Positions 33,343 through 46,221 are shown, counted from the first letter of the stretch. The stretch: 64,000 nt of DNA from Sitta carolinensis (GCA_032173965.1 JAVUNC010000004.1:64664501-64728500), one strand, 5' to 3'. Notes: generated by a model not told the origin, from the sequence alone. Numbers and translations: made by a program.

Positions 33343-34746
33343 GTGAGTGATTGGTCCTTCTGTTCTGCTTAATTGTCTTGAGTGTAATCCTGTTTGCAGT
33401 CAAAAGTAATTAAAAAAGGAAAAAACTCTATACTTAGACAAATATAAATAAGAAATTTTGAAGCATCGTGCTGAACTTCAGTCTGCCTTCTCATTACTAT
33501 GGGAGTTTTTGGGTAGGGAAGAAATCTCTCTACTGTTCAGGACTGGGGAGTCTTTTATTGTTCCTCTAAGAGTTTTGAAATGGAGAAATTTTTGTAAAGT
33601 TTAGGCCTTCTCCTCAGGACTAGTTAGAGTAAAAACAAAATAGCTGTGTTTGTGACAGCCTGTTTCCTGTGGTTTTGTTTTTTTTTTTTTTTGTTTCCTT
33701 TGGATTTGTGGTCATGCCTTTGACTAATTAAGACCCATTAGAAGTTTTCCATACAGCTAATTATTTGTAAAGTATGTCTTGCATGCAGATTTTTTGCAGT
33801 CCTATAAGTTCTTGTATCAGGCACTGACACTGGTCATATTTTCAAGTTGTTGGAGGCAGTTCAGCAAATACAGGCTGTAAACAAAATGCCCAAGTCTTCC
33901 TTTTGGAAATTTAGGTAAAGAAGATAGACCTTGGCTGAAAGAATTTGCTACTCAAACTTCAGTGAATTATGTCTGTTTTTTAAAAAAAATCAGTAAATAA
34001 AATTTGAAGCAAACCAACTTCTGTTTTATCCTTTTAAAACCTTGAATTCAGCATCTTCTCCTTTCATGCAACAGTGTTTGTTAAACAAAGCTCCTGTGTT
34101 TTGTTGTTTGAGGTAAGTGTGAAATATTCATGCTCCAGCTTGATGTAACTTAGTGTTTCTTGGAACTAGAACACAACTTCTGGAGTGAAACTTACTGTTA
34201 ATTTAGCTCATTCCTCACTTTGTTGTGTCAGGTTAAAAAGAGAAAGATGTGTCTGAGCTAGTGGGTATCTGTGCCTTCCTCAGACAGTTGTGTAATGCCA
34301 GGTCCATGAAGCATCTGTTGCAGAGGCTTCACTTATGCTTAAAGTGAATTCTGAGCCAAGAGTGGAGAAGACCTTTTTGCTACATAGTAGAAAACTGAGA
34401 AAGACAATATTAGATGTTTGTCTAAAACAAAAGTATTGGGTTTTATGCTTAGTGAGTGTCAATGAACATTTAGCTTCATTTCATTAGGTTGAATGTAATT
34501 TTGTCTTTGCAAGTTTTCATCTTGTTTATTTTGAATTTAGGCTGAATCATTTGGGTGAGTCTTTTTGGCATGCAGTATAAAAAATAGCTGCTTTAAAGGT
34601 GCAAAAGGAATTTCTCATTACTTAGCTTCTAGTTGTTAAAATACAATTTTTTTCTGTGCTTTCTCTGATGCTGTTGCATATTTATTGGAATTAAAAAAAA
34701 TCCCTGTAATTCTAAGAACTGCTTGTGATTACCTTTTCTTTAACAG
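33343..34746 (+). other. Intron after the short linker exon
   Basis: A 1404-bp GT-AG intron with a T run at about 33678-33692 and no other recognisable content. Confidence 0.88.
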
Positions 34747-34973
34747 AACCCCCACACTCTGTTTCAGATATCCAAAAGGTGGTGCTAGCATCTTCTTCAT
34801 TGGAAATTCCTGTTCAGACTCAGCAGGCTTTGGAACTTTCTGCACCTGCTGATCTGGACAAAACTAGAACTGAGCTGGCTGACTGGTTGGTATTGATTGA
34901 CCAGATGCTCAAGTCAAACATAGTCACTGTGGGAAACACTGAAGAGATCAATCGGACTATTGCACGAATGAAA
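34747..34973 (+). CDS. UTRN: UTRN rod exon, DMD exon 51 counterpart
   Basis: 227 nt (dystrophin 233), entering with two bases that complete a Glu codon and ending in phase 0. Acceptor TCTTTAACAG, donor AAA|GTATGT. The peptide has the hinge-3 region (PPHSVSDIQKVVLASSSLE) then ELADWLVLIDQMLKSNIVTV, as in human. It covers hinge 3 and helix A of repeat 20. Confidence 0.97.
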
Positions 34974-36096
34974 GTATGTGTTTTTGTGAAGCCTAGTAGA
35001 AAATTGTCTCACATTTTAGTAGTTCTTACATTCACTAAAGAAACTAAAAGCAGTAACTTTTTAAGGGGGCGGGGGGGGGGGGGAAACCCTGACTGCAACT
35101 AAATGCATAACATAAAGTTACACTTTAAATGTTGTTATTATACTCCTTTCTCCTTCAGAGCCATTTGCTGATTATTCTTGTGTCCCTATGTGAGCTAAGC
35201 ATTGTTATTTTTTTGTTTAAAACAAAGAAAATGGAGATTATCTCCTGACATCTTTTGGGATTTGTAATAGTTAACTTACACAGAAGACTTTAGAGCAGCT
35301 TCATGCTTGCTTAGTGGGTGACCTTTGATTCACTCTTTACTGGTTTCTAATGAGTTCTGTTTGCTGTAGTTACACTAAACTGATTTCCAGAGACATGCTA
35401 AGAGGATTAAAAGTTGTAACATAAATGATTATGATGTAAATGTTTATTTCTGTTGATAGCTCATGCTATGTTGAACCGTGACTAAAGGCAGTATTAGTGA
35501 GATGTGTGTGGACATTAAAGTTAATTTTATTTGACTTAATATCAATTAATTAAGTGTAGAGTAAAATCTGTAGGGTAAACAAGTGCTGAACTGTGAGTAT
35601 CTCACATAGTCTGGAATTTGGAAGAATAATGTGATGTGGCTTTGGAAACACTTTCTTTGAACTGTACAATACTTGTAATATGGGCTTCTGGCACATTGCC
35701 ATGTAGAGAACAATGGTTTATAGAGCAACACTATACAGTCTGATTGTTCCTTCCAGTTCTTCACTTTCCCTCTGCACCCTCTGCTGCATCTGATGTATAT
35801 AAATTATGCCAGCTTGGATAGGAGAAAAATAAATTATGGAAAAGTGAAAAATAGAGCAAAATATTCTACAACTGTGGAAACTGTGGTTTGTACAGGTTAA
35901 CCTTCACATCTGGGTTTTCAGTAACTGCAATTTACAATCTTTTTAAAGCACTGTTATAATACTGTGCCAATTCTAGGGTTACAGTAATGATGGGACCAGC
36001 TGTATACTTGTGGAGACGTGTTTTTATTACCTGTATAATACAGATGACTGTAACTGTTTTCTACTTTTTGAACTTAAAAATCCTAATTCTCAACAG
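34974..36096 (+). other. Intron after exon 51 counterpart
   Basis: A 1123-bp GT-AG intron. It has a G5-C-G13 run at 35065-35083, a possible G-quadruplex on the + strand; the rest shows nothing recognisable. Confidence 0.88.
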
Positions 36097-36214
36097 ATAA
36101 CCAATGCAGATATGGACCATCGGCACCCTCAGCTTGATTCTGTTTTTACATTGGCTCAGAATTTGAAAAATAAAACTTCCAGTTCAGACATCAGGACAGA
36201 GATCACAGAGAAAA
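36097..36214 (+). CDS. UTRN: UTRN rod exon, DMD exon 52 counterpart
   Basis: 118 nt, exactly dystrophin exon 52, starting in phase 0 and ending one base into a codon. Acceptor TTCTCAACAG, donor A|GTAAGT. The peptide has [20 protein letters not shown], matching human [20 protein letters not shown]. Confidence 0.97.
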
Positions 36215-39167
36215 GTAAGTTTCTCCATCCTGTGTTTGCAAATACATTGTTTCCATGGCAGTAAAAAATATTCATATCTTTTTCTAAAATTCTCAGTTGA
36301 GCATAGCTGAGATTGCCTTCCTTGAAAAAGAAAAGAAAACTGGGCAGTTAAGGGGCTTTCACTTAAACAGTCTAATGAAAATTCCTGGAACAAGATTTGC
36401 CACTTCTTTTTTTGACTGACTGATTTTTCAAGTATGAAGGTCAATAGTTTTGCTGGGATTGTGAAATATTTTGTGAAGAATTTGGGTTGCTTCACAGGCA
36501 CAGACCCGGGAATAAGAATTTTATTCCTTGAGAAAAGGAGCTAATAATGTTTCTTTTTTTGTTGAACTCTGAGGCACTGGACTGTTAAAAACATGAATGC
36601 ATTGACTTTAGGACAATGACTTTGTGTATACTTTGTCACAATTTGAAACTAATGGACAATCTGTTTTTTGAAGTCTTAAGCTTTGCTAGTTGCTAAGATT
36701 AGAAAATTCATGTAGCAGAGAATATACCATAGTTAGAAGTAAAATAGAAATATACATTTTCTCCTGTTCTCCTCTGTAATGTAGTTTTCCTTTACTCCAT
36801 CTCCATGAATTTCTTTGATGTCTGTAAGACTTGATGGAGATGATGTAGTCATATAGAAAGCCCACAGATTTTTTTTCTGGGAGTCTGATGAGATGGCATC
36901 TGCTGTCTTGGGGTTCACAGAGTAAGGATTGGTAGGGGCAGTTAAGATTTAAATAAGCAACTTAGTTTTACAGTCACATAGAACTAGGGATGAGGTGGAA
37001 ACTTGGGGCAGGATATGTATTCCATGGGAGCCAGTCAACAAGGGAACATGGGGTCAGTCACAAAACATTCTGAATTCTCCAGAGAAGCTGAACAAGAAGT
37101 CAAGGACTGTGTTGGAAGCTGGAGTTCCCCTGTAGTCATGCACATCCAGGGTGGGAAAAGAGAAGCTTATATTGTGCCATGGAATAAGCTTCCAGTAGAT
37201 TCTTTAGATTTGTGACTATTTTCTGCCTGTCATGAAACATGAAAAAATGAAGGTTTTGTTACCACTGACATTTGTTAAGAAAAGTTTGATCTTTGAAGAA
37301 AAGTGAAGCTCCGGGCTGCTTATACACCTCATTGTTTAAACACTGAGTACGTATAGAAATGGGATGTATATCAGAACATACCAATGTCCTACAACCTTCT
37401 GTGAGTCTGCTGTGTGTCATCAGATGAAGCACTCAAATGGGTAGGAGCAGAGAAACAGAGAAAAGCTTCTTTGGAACTTCCCTCCCAATCGATTTATGGA
37501 CACTGGGAATTAAACAACAGTTTCATCAGGGATTCTTTCTGGTCCTTCTGCCTGTGATATCAGACTGGCACCCATGACGTTTTCTAGGAACCTCTTGAAC
37601 CCACCAAATCCTGAGGCTACTAGGAATGTCACTATTTTTCTGTCCTGTTTTGCTAGAGGTAGAAAAAAGGGTAAATATGTCACCAGTCTAGAGAGTAAGG
37701 TTAATCTGTCCATTAATAAGAAAAAGTATATAAGTATTCATTCTGTAATAGTAATACTACTATGTAAATGTCAAATATCTGTGCTTGAAAATTAATCCAC
37801 AAGCTGCCTGTGGGTTGAAATGGATGAATCTATATTGCACAAATTATTAGGTTTGTCCACCAGAATGGTGGAGTGATATTTACTCTGACAGATGGGCTTT
37901 GCTGCCAGTCTTTGAGAGCTTTGTAGAACTATTATTGAATATTGTTGAATGCATTAAACTTAAGAGATTTTCTCAAGCAGATGAAGCACAATGGCTTTAT
38001 GTAATTGCGAAAGGTTAAAAAAAAATGTAAACCACTTAAATGGTTTCAATTTAAGAGGAACCTTTGGCATTTTTGCTTCGTGGAAAATTGAAGTGACTTG
38101 AGCATCAAGCATGTTAATTTTCTAATAAAATTGTGTACTTACTGTTAAAATATGTCTTACATACTGCATACCTCTTTGTGATCAGAGTAGCTAGATGCTC
38201 AAGAAATCCAGCTTAGTCTCTTTTGGATTTGCTTTTTTCCATTCACTTTTTTATGACATTCTTTTTTTATCACATTCTTTAGTGATATAATTTGTTCCCT
38301 GTAACTTTCATGACAGGTAGTTGAGAAACCTGTTCCGCCTCTGTAGACTTTCAAGTAATACACTTACTTTAATGGTCTAAGTGTCCAGGAAATTGTATGA
38401 TGCCATGCATTTCTCTCCAAAGACGGATTCACTGCTGTTTGTGATGCACTGTTTTCCTTCTAGGCTCTTATGTTGTCTTTTTCACTCCTTGTTTATTAAA
38501 GGTTAAGTGTGTTTATCAATCATCTAATCCAGCTGTTTATTGAGGGAGGAATGGAATTCCTTCCACTTGAAGGAAGTGGGGTGTAATTGGTAATTTCTCT
38601 ATTCTTCGCTGTGTAGTCTCCTAAATTCTGTAGAAACCTCTGGTGGAGTTAAATTGCCCAAGTAGGTTGTTACTACCTTGTAGAATGTTTCTGCCTTGGC
38701 CAAAATTGTAGTACAGGTGCCATGAGACAGTGGTCTGGAATGCTCAGTTTGCTTTGTACAAACTGTCTAAACAGTATTTATTTACTTATTTATTTGTACT
38801 GGTTTAATTTACAGATGCACTAAGATGACTTGCTGGTGCTATCACCCTAAAATCACCCTAAAGTTGTGTTCCTTGGAGCCCTGCTGCTGCCATATCTTTG
38901 TAATGCAGTTTCCTACATGTGTGTACTTTAAAAGTAAATAATGACTTTTGAAATATTACAGAAATAATAGTTTCTACTTGTATGCTGACCTGCTTAAACA
39001 AGAGGAAGCCAAACGCCTGATTTGTTCATTTGTTCCTGTGAATGTGTCAACTACACGGGCAACTAAAATACTCGAGACTGTGTTATATTATTGCCTTTTG
39101 CCCTGAAAATTACGAGGTAATTATGGCTACTTTTTCACTTGCCTCACCTTTCCCGTGTTCTGTGCAG
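36215..39167 (+). other. Intron after exon 52 counterpart
   Basis: A 2953-bp GT-AG intron. I see no recognisable transposon or gene. A 70-codon frame at 37003-37215 lacks splice sites and is taken as chance. Confidence 0.85.
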
Positions 39168-39372
39168 TGGAGAAGCTGAAGAACCAGTGGGACAGCACCC
39201 AGCACAGTGTGGAGGTGAGGCAGCAGCAGCTGAAGGGCATGCTGGCAGACAGCCTGCAGTGGCACGAGCAGAGGCAGGAGATGGAGCACCTGATGGAGCA
39301 GTGCGAGATCCGCCTGCGGATGCTCCTGCAGGCCCCAGGGAGATGCTTGCCAAACAGGTGGCAGACAGCAAA
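39168..39372 (+). CDS. UTRN: UTRN rod exon, DMD exon 53 counterpart, with apparent frameshift
   Basis: 205 nt, where 206 would be needed to enter with two bases of a codon and leave in phase 0. The first part reads EKLKNQWDSTQHSVEVRQQQ and continues through CEIRLRMLLQA; the last part, PREMLAKQVADSK, lies one frame over and matches human RRDPLTKQISDNQ. The switch falls in GGCCCCAGGG at 39331-39340, consistent with loss of one base near the C run. Read as given, translation would reach TAG at the start of the next exon. Acceptor TCTGTGCAG, donor AAA|GTAAGA. GC-rich. A sequencing or assembly error is more likely than a real null allele in an otherwise intact gene. Confidence 0.9.
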
Positions 39373-39781
39373 GTAAGACCACTCTACACTAATTTCTTTT
39401 CCCATACCAGATTTCTGTGTAATGCTACTGGATTCAATTGATGAGTGAATATGCGGTTTAGTTGTTGTACTATTTGCTGTCTCTTTTCTTAATTGTGCTT
39501 TTCAGTATATCAGACTTGCCAAGAATCCCATTTTGGAAGGTAAACAGGTGGCATGTGTGCGTGCTCGTCTTTGAAAGCTTAGCTAAAATGAGTATAATGT
39601 AGCATTAAAGAAATGTCATTATGCAAAAGGCTTGAACCCCAGACCAATTAAATTTTAATGACACTGCCACACAATTGACGTCATAGAAATATTTAACAGC
39701 AGCTTAGTAAATCAAGGATGGACTAAGGTATTTAAAATTGTCCTGAATTTCACTTCTGGTGGGTGCCAGACATATCCAATG

Positions 39782-39838
39782 CTTTTTTTTTAACTTTTTT
39801 TTTTTTTTACTTTTTTTTTTTATTTTATTTTTTTATTC
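39782..39838. repeat. T-rich low-complexity block
   Basis: Long T runs broken by single A, AC or C residues. Confidence 0.9.
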
Positions 39839-40312
39839 CATGCAATCTTTGATGCTTTTTATATCATGTCAAGCATGCTGTGATAAATCTGTAAGTCTAG
39901 TGTCCTTTGTCATGGAGCTTTCAGATAAAGGGCAGGCTGTAGGTGGCACAGTGTGAGAAATAAAGACACAAAGCACTGAGGAGAGGCTCTTACCAGTGCA
40001 GTATTTAGAACAGGGATATAATAGAGTTTAAAAAAATATGTGCACATATACATGCACATATATATTCATGAAGGGGCAATGTAGGGATGCAGCTGGGAAT
40101 AGAAAGAGGGAGTATGATTGTGAGAGTTGCTTACCAATCCACAGCTATTTAAGTACACAGTAAAGTTGTGTGCTCTGCACTACTCTGACTAGAGTCTATC
40201 TCTACATGAGCAGAGAAATAGAAATGGACTATTAGGTGTACTTTGCTTTCTTAAGTGAAAGCAGGCACATGCCCAAACAGAAAGTTAGCAGCCATAATAT
40301 GCAACTGGTGTG

Positions 40313-40329
40313 TATATATATATATATAT
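40313..40329. repeat. (TA)n microsatellite
   Basis: About eight TA units after a TGTG start. Confidence 0.9.
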
Positions 40330-40871
40330 GCAAATAATTTTCATTTAGAAATAATCTTGAGTTTAGGTTCTCGAAAGCCAAGGCATGTTGTAAATCTCTT
40401 TACACAATAAACAAAGGTTTCTAATGTGTGTTCTTTATTTTAAACAAACAGCAAAACAAACCCCAAAAAACTCCAAAGAATGAAATCAAATTTTCATACT
40501 GCACATTTCATTTGTGTCACTTTTAGATGCTGCTTATATTGCTATTATAATAATTCGAACTTATTCGTACTACTCAAAATGTGGAAGTGTTTTTATTTCT
40601 GTTGCCAGTAGACTATAAAAGAAGTTTCTCTAACCTTTGGTGGTTCCGGAAAATACGACTTTTTCTCACCTATTTCTGTTTTGATTAGTTCATTATCAGG
40701 ACGCTTAATATCTGTAGATTTTCTGTTTAAGGTTTTACTCCTAGGTGAAAAATGTGCACATTTTGCTTTTTAGAAAAGAGGAAAAAAATGAGGAGTTTAA
40801 GATAGGTGATGAAATTTATGATATGAGAAATAGTCTGATTTTAATCTGTCTCATTTGGCATTGTTTTATAG

Positions 40872-41026
40872 CTGTTAGTACAGGATTTGCATAGAGGTGA
40901 CATCACAGTAGCAGCATTCAATGATCTTTCTAATAAACTACTTCGAGAGTATCGTGATGATGACTCAAGGAAGGTGAAGGAAACCACTGACCAAATGAAC
41001 ACTTGCTGGGTTAATCTGAACCAAAG
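40872..41026 (+). CDS. UTRN: UTRN rod exon, DMD exon 54 counterpart
   Basis: 155 nt, exactly dystrophin exon 54, starting in phase 0 and ending two bases into a codon. Acceptor TTGTTTTATAG, donor AG|GTAATG. The peptide has LREYRDDDSRKVKETTDQMN and ends TCWVNLNQ, corresponding to human LEEYGSDDTRNVKETTEYL...SWINLKQ. It is in repeat 21. Confidence 0.96.
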
Positions 41027-41941
41027 GTAATGACAAGATTTCACTCTCCCTGTTGCAGCTGGTGTCCTAAACTTGCACTCTCTGTATACATGTGTATTGC
41101 AGTCTCTTCTCTGTGGCCTTTATTGCAGCATTTAGGGCTGGTGGGGATAATTAGTCGATTGCAGTCAAGTTCTTTTGATTGAAATTCCCACAGCTCACAA
41201 TGGAAGGCTTCTGTATGATTTCCCATTTATGCAGTATATCTTTAATCAGCAAAAGAAGAAACTTCTCATGTTTAGTTTCAGGTTTTCATGTGACTATTAT
41301 TTTTAAGTGTCTTTGAATGTTCCTCTCTCGTTCTTTGTTGCTGGGATGATTTATGTGTTTGTAGATTGTTATTGTCCTTCCTTTTTGTAAGGCTGTAAGT
41401 GTTCGGCTTCAGCTTTCCATGCATAAATTCCTTATGTCCTTTCATTTAATGGAAACTTCCCTGAATTGGGGCTGTGCTTTGGGCTCTCAAGTGCAATCCT
41501 TCCAGTACATCTAGAAAATACTTGTGCTGTAGGAACTGAGACCCAATTGCAACTTTTCTCTTCATCCTTTTTTAAAGATGTATCTGCAGATACATCTCAG
41601 TGAAAACATGAAATTTTCCTATGCGTACTTTTTTTTTTCCTGCAGGGTAATAATTTCTTCAGAAATGCTTTTGAGTATTTGTTATTAGTAGACAATTAAC
41701 ATTTAGAATAATGTCTGACTCTGAAATCTAAAAGTCCATGTGCTTAGAGGGGGAGAAGACAAAATCGATCCTCTGTACATGGGAGTGGGGAAGATGACAA
41801 AGTCTATATGTATATATGTGCCTATTAAAGAAGCAGCTGCTTTTGGAATGGGATGTCAGTTAAAGGAAAGAAAAGCCTACTCAGTAAAGCTTAAGGAAAT
41901 GTTATCTCTTGAGGACTGAGAGGAGAACGTTATAGAAATTG

Positions 41942-42567
41942 TGGAATTATAGAATGGTTTGGATTGGGTGGGCCTGAAAGATCATCCACTTCCAACCCCC
42001 CTGCCATGGGCAGACCACAGTCCCCTAGATCAGATTGCCAAAGCTTCATTCATTCTGTCCTTGGACACTTCCAGGGATGGGGCTTCTCAGCTTCTCCTGT
42101 TCCAGTGCTTCACCACCCACACAGTGAACAATTTTTCCTAGTAGTTAATCTAAATATGCCCTCTTTCAGTTTAGAGCCATGCTTCTTGTCCTGTCCTTAC
42201 AGGCCCTTGCAAAATGTCCCTCTCCATGTTTCCTGGGAGCCTTTGCTTCTCCAGGCTGAACCACTCCAACTCTCTCAGCCTTTCCTCACAGGAGAGGTGC
42301 TCCAGCCCTCAGAATATTTTAGTGGCTCTCTGGACCTGTTTCACCATGTCCATATCCTTCTTCTGTTGGGGCCCCAGAGCTGAGTGCAGTCCAGGTGGGA
42401 TCTCACCAGAGTGTAGTAGGGGTGCAGAATCCCCTCCTGGCTCTGCTCCCCACTCTGCTCTGGATGCAGTCCAGGACATGACTGGCTTTCTGACATTCCT
42501 GGGTCATGTCCAGCCTCTCACCCACCAGCACCCCCAAGTCCTTCTCAGCAGGACTATTCTCAGTTAG
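41942..42567 (-). mobile_element. CR1 LINE 3' fragment, inverted
   Basis: Reading + strand it starts with the reverse complement of the CR1 3' tail (TTATAGAATGGTTTGGATTG, then GAAAGATCATCCACTTCCAA), and continues through AGCCTTTCCTCACAGGAGAG and CACCCACCAGCACCCCCAAG, all familiar inverted CR1 sequence. It is 5'-truncated. Open frames inside it in the + direction are antisense shadows. Confidence 0.9.
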
Positions 42568-43809
42568 CAGGTAATGAAGGAAGAAAAGTAGAATGTCATC
42601 CTATCCTTCCTTGGAGGAAAATAGTTCTGTCATTTTGTGCTTTGGATGGGGAAACTTGTTTCCTAGTTAATTAGAGGATAAAGGGAAACAGCTCCTTGTT
42701 GGGTTAACATTGACAGTAGACTAAAACTCTGTAGTAGTGTCATTCACATTCAAAGTTTGCAGTGCTAAGGCTAGAACTATGTCATAGAAACGGGCATAAA
42801 AGTGCCCACTGCTCAGAGAAAGTGACCAGAAAGAAGAGCTCCTGCCTGGAAGCCTCTAATTAGTTTTGAATCTGCTTAAAGCCTAAAATAATAAGCTACT
42901 GCATTTTGTTGTGTCTAACTGAAGCAACTTAATTATCAGTGGGGCTACTGTTTGAAGTCTGCAGCCTAAGGAAGGTGAATATCTGCTTTGTTTATTAACG
43001 AGTGGCAGAATGTAAAGGACAACTCTGAGAGCCCGTGGGTAGCCAGCGTGGAGCTGCTCAGTGTAACCCCATCTGAGCAGCATGGTAGAATTAAAAGGGG
43101 GAGATTGTGCAACAAAAGCACCTTTTCAACAGGATGAAGGTTTCTATACTTGCTTTAAATGCAAGAAATAGAAATACCAGTGACGAGGCTTACTTTTGTG
43201 ACAGATGTTGGGACATGTGGGGCTTATACATAGAGTGGACATGTAGCCCTATGGCTTCTATAAGAATAAATCTGTATTTATTGCATAGTGCTTTAAAATA
43301 CAAGTTTGTTCCCCTCTCTGGAAATTGTGGAAAGGGTCCTTAGTAACATCACGTGAAAGGATTATGGTCCTGGTCACTGTAAGAACACTACAAGGAAGAC
43401 TGTAGCCATGGCATGTAAAGTGAAGGAGCTTATTTTAAAACTGTTGGCATTAATAGATTGAAGCTTCCCAGCTTGTGTAAATTGGTTACTTTGCCCAGTG
43501 GCTATTTACGTTCTTGTTTTATACTTAAAGGTGAAAATATAGTAATTTTATGTGTTTGTGCTTCCTTGGTAATGGGTTATAGTTTTGTTCTGTACTGTCT
43601 CAGGTGTTAGTTTCTGAATTTCTTTTGATCACACACATGTAGGCATTGCAGACTTTTAGTATAATGCTGAAAAAATAATTAGGAGGAACAGAAATCTGAA
43701 ACATTGATGAGCCACGAAAACTTAAATAATAGAATAACAGGGTTTTGTTTTTTTCTTGGGTGTGTGTTTGCCAATAGAATCAGAGTAGACTTTCTTCACT
43801 AACGCTGTA

Positions 43810-44091
43810 TTAAGTTGGCTGCATTTGAAAATAGTTCTCCAGCTTCTCCTCACATTTAGTTCTTGCAGCCTGGAAGATGTACAGATCCTCTGTCTCTTGA
43901 GGCTGCTCTAATTGTGTCAAAATTATTTGAAAAGCTGAGTTACGTTTTTGTAGCACGGGGTAGTTTTTAATCTGCAGTACAGAATCTTCATTTTCTATTT
44001 TATGTTTGCAGTCTTTATTAGTAGGGGAGGAAAGTATTTCCAGAAACTGTTGCTCACTACTGCTATGCATGTCCTCTTTAAAAGCACCCAT
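43810..44091 (-). other. Unrecognised minus-strand ORF, 93 codons
   Basis: It runs from ATG to TAA with coding-like composition: rich in Glu, Lys, Gln and Asn, with few Cys or Trp. Stretches include SSSEQQFLEILSSPTNK, LTQLEQPQETEDLYIFQAA and KCEEKLENYFQMQPT. There is an in-frame stop two codons before the ATG. I do not recognise the family. It could be a fragment of a retrocopy, a piece of an old transposon, or chance; no poly-A tail, target duplication or promoter is visible. Confidence 0.25.
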
Positions 44092-46162
44092 GTAATCTTA
44101 GAACATTAGTGGTAAATTTGTATGTGTTTAGTGACAGGATTTTTTTTCAGCTTTAATTCAAACACATGGCAACAGTGGGTCAGTAATAGGATTTCATTCT
44201 TTCCTTAAAGCTCAACCAGGAAGAAAGCTTGAGAAATTAAAACTTTGGGAGGAAGACAGTATTCTTCAATAAATGTTGTTAACTTCAAAGTCCAGGTTGT
44301 CTCGATTCCTATCTAATACATCAGTACTTAGACTTAGAGATCTGGGTCACTTGGTGTTTCATCCTTTGGAGCTGTTCTTTTTCTTTGAAGGTCACCTGTA
44401 TTACCAGTCTGTTCTTCCTGCTGTCACTCCTGTTCTTCCACCTTTGGCCTTAACCCCCTGCTAGGGAATAAAATCCCTGCCGAGGGAGAGGGTTTTGAAG
44501 TTAGAGCTCATAACTACTTTTACTTTGTTTTTCTCACAGTTCCTTGGTGTGCTCTAATTTTTAAGCTGGTGCTTATTATCTTTTCTGGACTATATCTATC
44601 AAATTAGTTGCTATCCCTAGCATGCTGCTTATTATTTTTTCTCAAGACTGGGTGAAGAATTCCAGCTGCAAGTGAGAAGCAAGAATGAAAGCTTCCTGCT
44701 CTCTAGTCATTTGCTAGTAGCCAAAATTTGGGCAAGCACAAAGTCAGGAGTGTTTCTTAGACTCTTATTTTGGATAAAACAATTATTAACAAGTGATGCA
44801 AAACCTAAGCTCCTAAAGTAGGGGTTGCAACACTGTCTTTGTGCAAATTGTCTCTAAAAAATTCAGTTGGTTATGCTAAAATTTAGGAATGTGAGTAGAA
44901 TTGGGGTTGTATGAGATTTCTTCACCGTCCTTGAAAGAAACCAGCTTTTACTTTTATCTGTCTCATCTGATGTGCTAGTAAACCAGGCTACTTGCTTTGA
45001 AATGTCATCCTGAATGGTACTGAACACTCATTGCTTCTTTTCTAAAAGGAATATTTTAACTTGTTCTGAAATTCACAATTCCAAACATAGTTATTCCTTC
45101 CTTCTGCTGAGCAGTGCTTCTGTCACAGCATGACAAGGAGGAAAGGAAGCTGAAGTAGATGGGAAGATACAGAAGACACAAGTTTGGGCCTGCCGGGAGA
45201 AACATGAAAAACCAAATACTGAGTGTTTTGGCCTTGTCTGTCTTGAAATTAAATACCACTTTACACCTAAAAACTTAAAATACACGAGTGCTTGATGTGA
45301 AAATTGAATTTAACTTTCTACTTACTCAGCAGAAGCATTCTAGCTGTTAGCTCTGTTAGAGGTTTCTCTACAGTGTGCTGGTCTGGGATAGCTTGTTTCT
45401 TTTGTCCTGATTTTGGGAGAAGCAATACTGCAGAATAACAGCCTCAGATGGATGAAGTTTAGTTTGTCATGCTTTATTAATGTTGCTAATCAGAGTTTTA
45501 AAAAATGCAGACTATAATAGTTTCTCATCTGAGTTTCACTTCAGTCACTAGAAGACAGTACTGTTATGCAGAATTGTGAGGTGATTTTTTTTCTAGGAAT
45601 TTGTTTGAAGTTGCTGATAATTTAAAATGTTTGGTTTATATTGTTATTACATTAAAAAATACCTTTACAGACACAAAATTTAGTGTTTGCATCAGTGGGA
45701 AATGTTTTGGATTTGGAAATTTGGACCATATTCTGCTAGCCTTTTTTTAGGTTTTATCTTGTTGAGCATGGCTTGACTGTTATGATGGCAGTGTTTGAGT
45801 GGTAGTGTCAAAAGTCTTGTCTTCTAGTAGAGAGAACCAGATATCTGACTTTTCATCCCTTAGCACTTTAACTCTTGGGAATTTATGGCAGTGTTTCTGC
45901 TCACTGTAAAAGAGGAACAAAAGCACCCCAAGCACTCGGTGCTTCTACTCCATGTGTCTTTTGTTGATAGGGAAAACCCATTTTTCACACATCAAAATAA
46001 CACTTGTATTATTTGGGGTAGCATAAGTCGATGGTAACACTCTAAAAGGAAAATCTAGGTTTTTAATTAATAACTTGAGTTTATACTGCATACCTTTTTA
46101 AAAAGGTCTCTTAAATGTACAACCAGTTCAGGACATCTGTGGGTAGCTATAGATACCCTAAA

Positions 46163-46221
46163 AACAGTGATATAAATAATGATAAAACAAGCTCTGTTTT
46201 ATCATTATTTATATCACTGTT
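46163..46221. repeat. Perfect 26-bp inverted repeat, 7-nt loop
   Basis: The left arm 46163-46188 begins AACAGTGATATAAATAATG; the right arm 46196-46221 is its exact reverse complement; the loop is AAGCTCT. In pre-mRNA it would form a 26-bp AU-rich stem whose base is 117 nt before the next exon. Confidence 0.97.

Larger units (their letters stand above)
39373..40871 (+). other. Intron after exon 53 counterpart
   Basis: A 1499-bp GT-AG intron. It contains a T-rich low-complexity block at about 39782-39838 and a (TA)n microsatellite. Nothing else is recognisable. Confidence 0.88.

Noticed and set aside
41964..42383. 139-codon + strand ORF and neighbours
   Set aside because: Antisense frame of an inverted CR1 copy.
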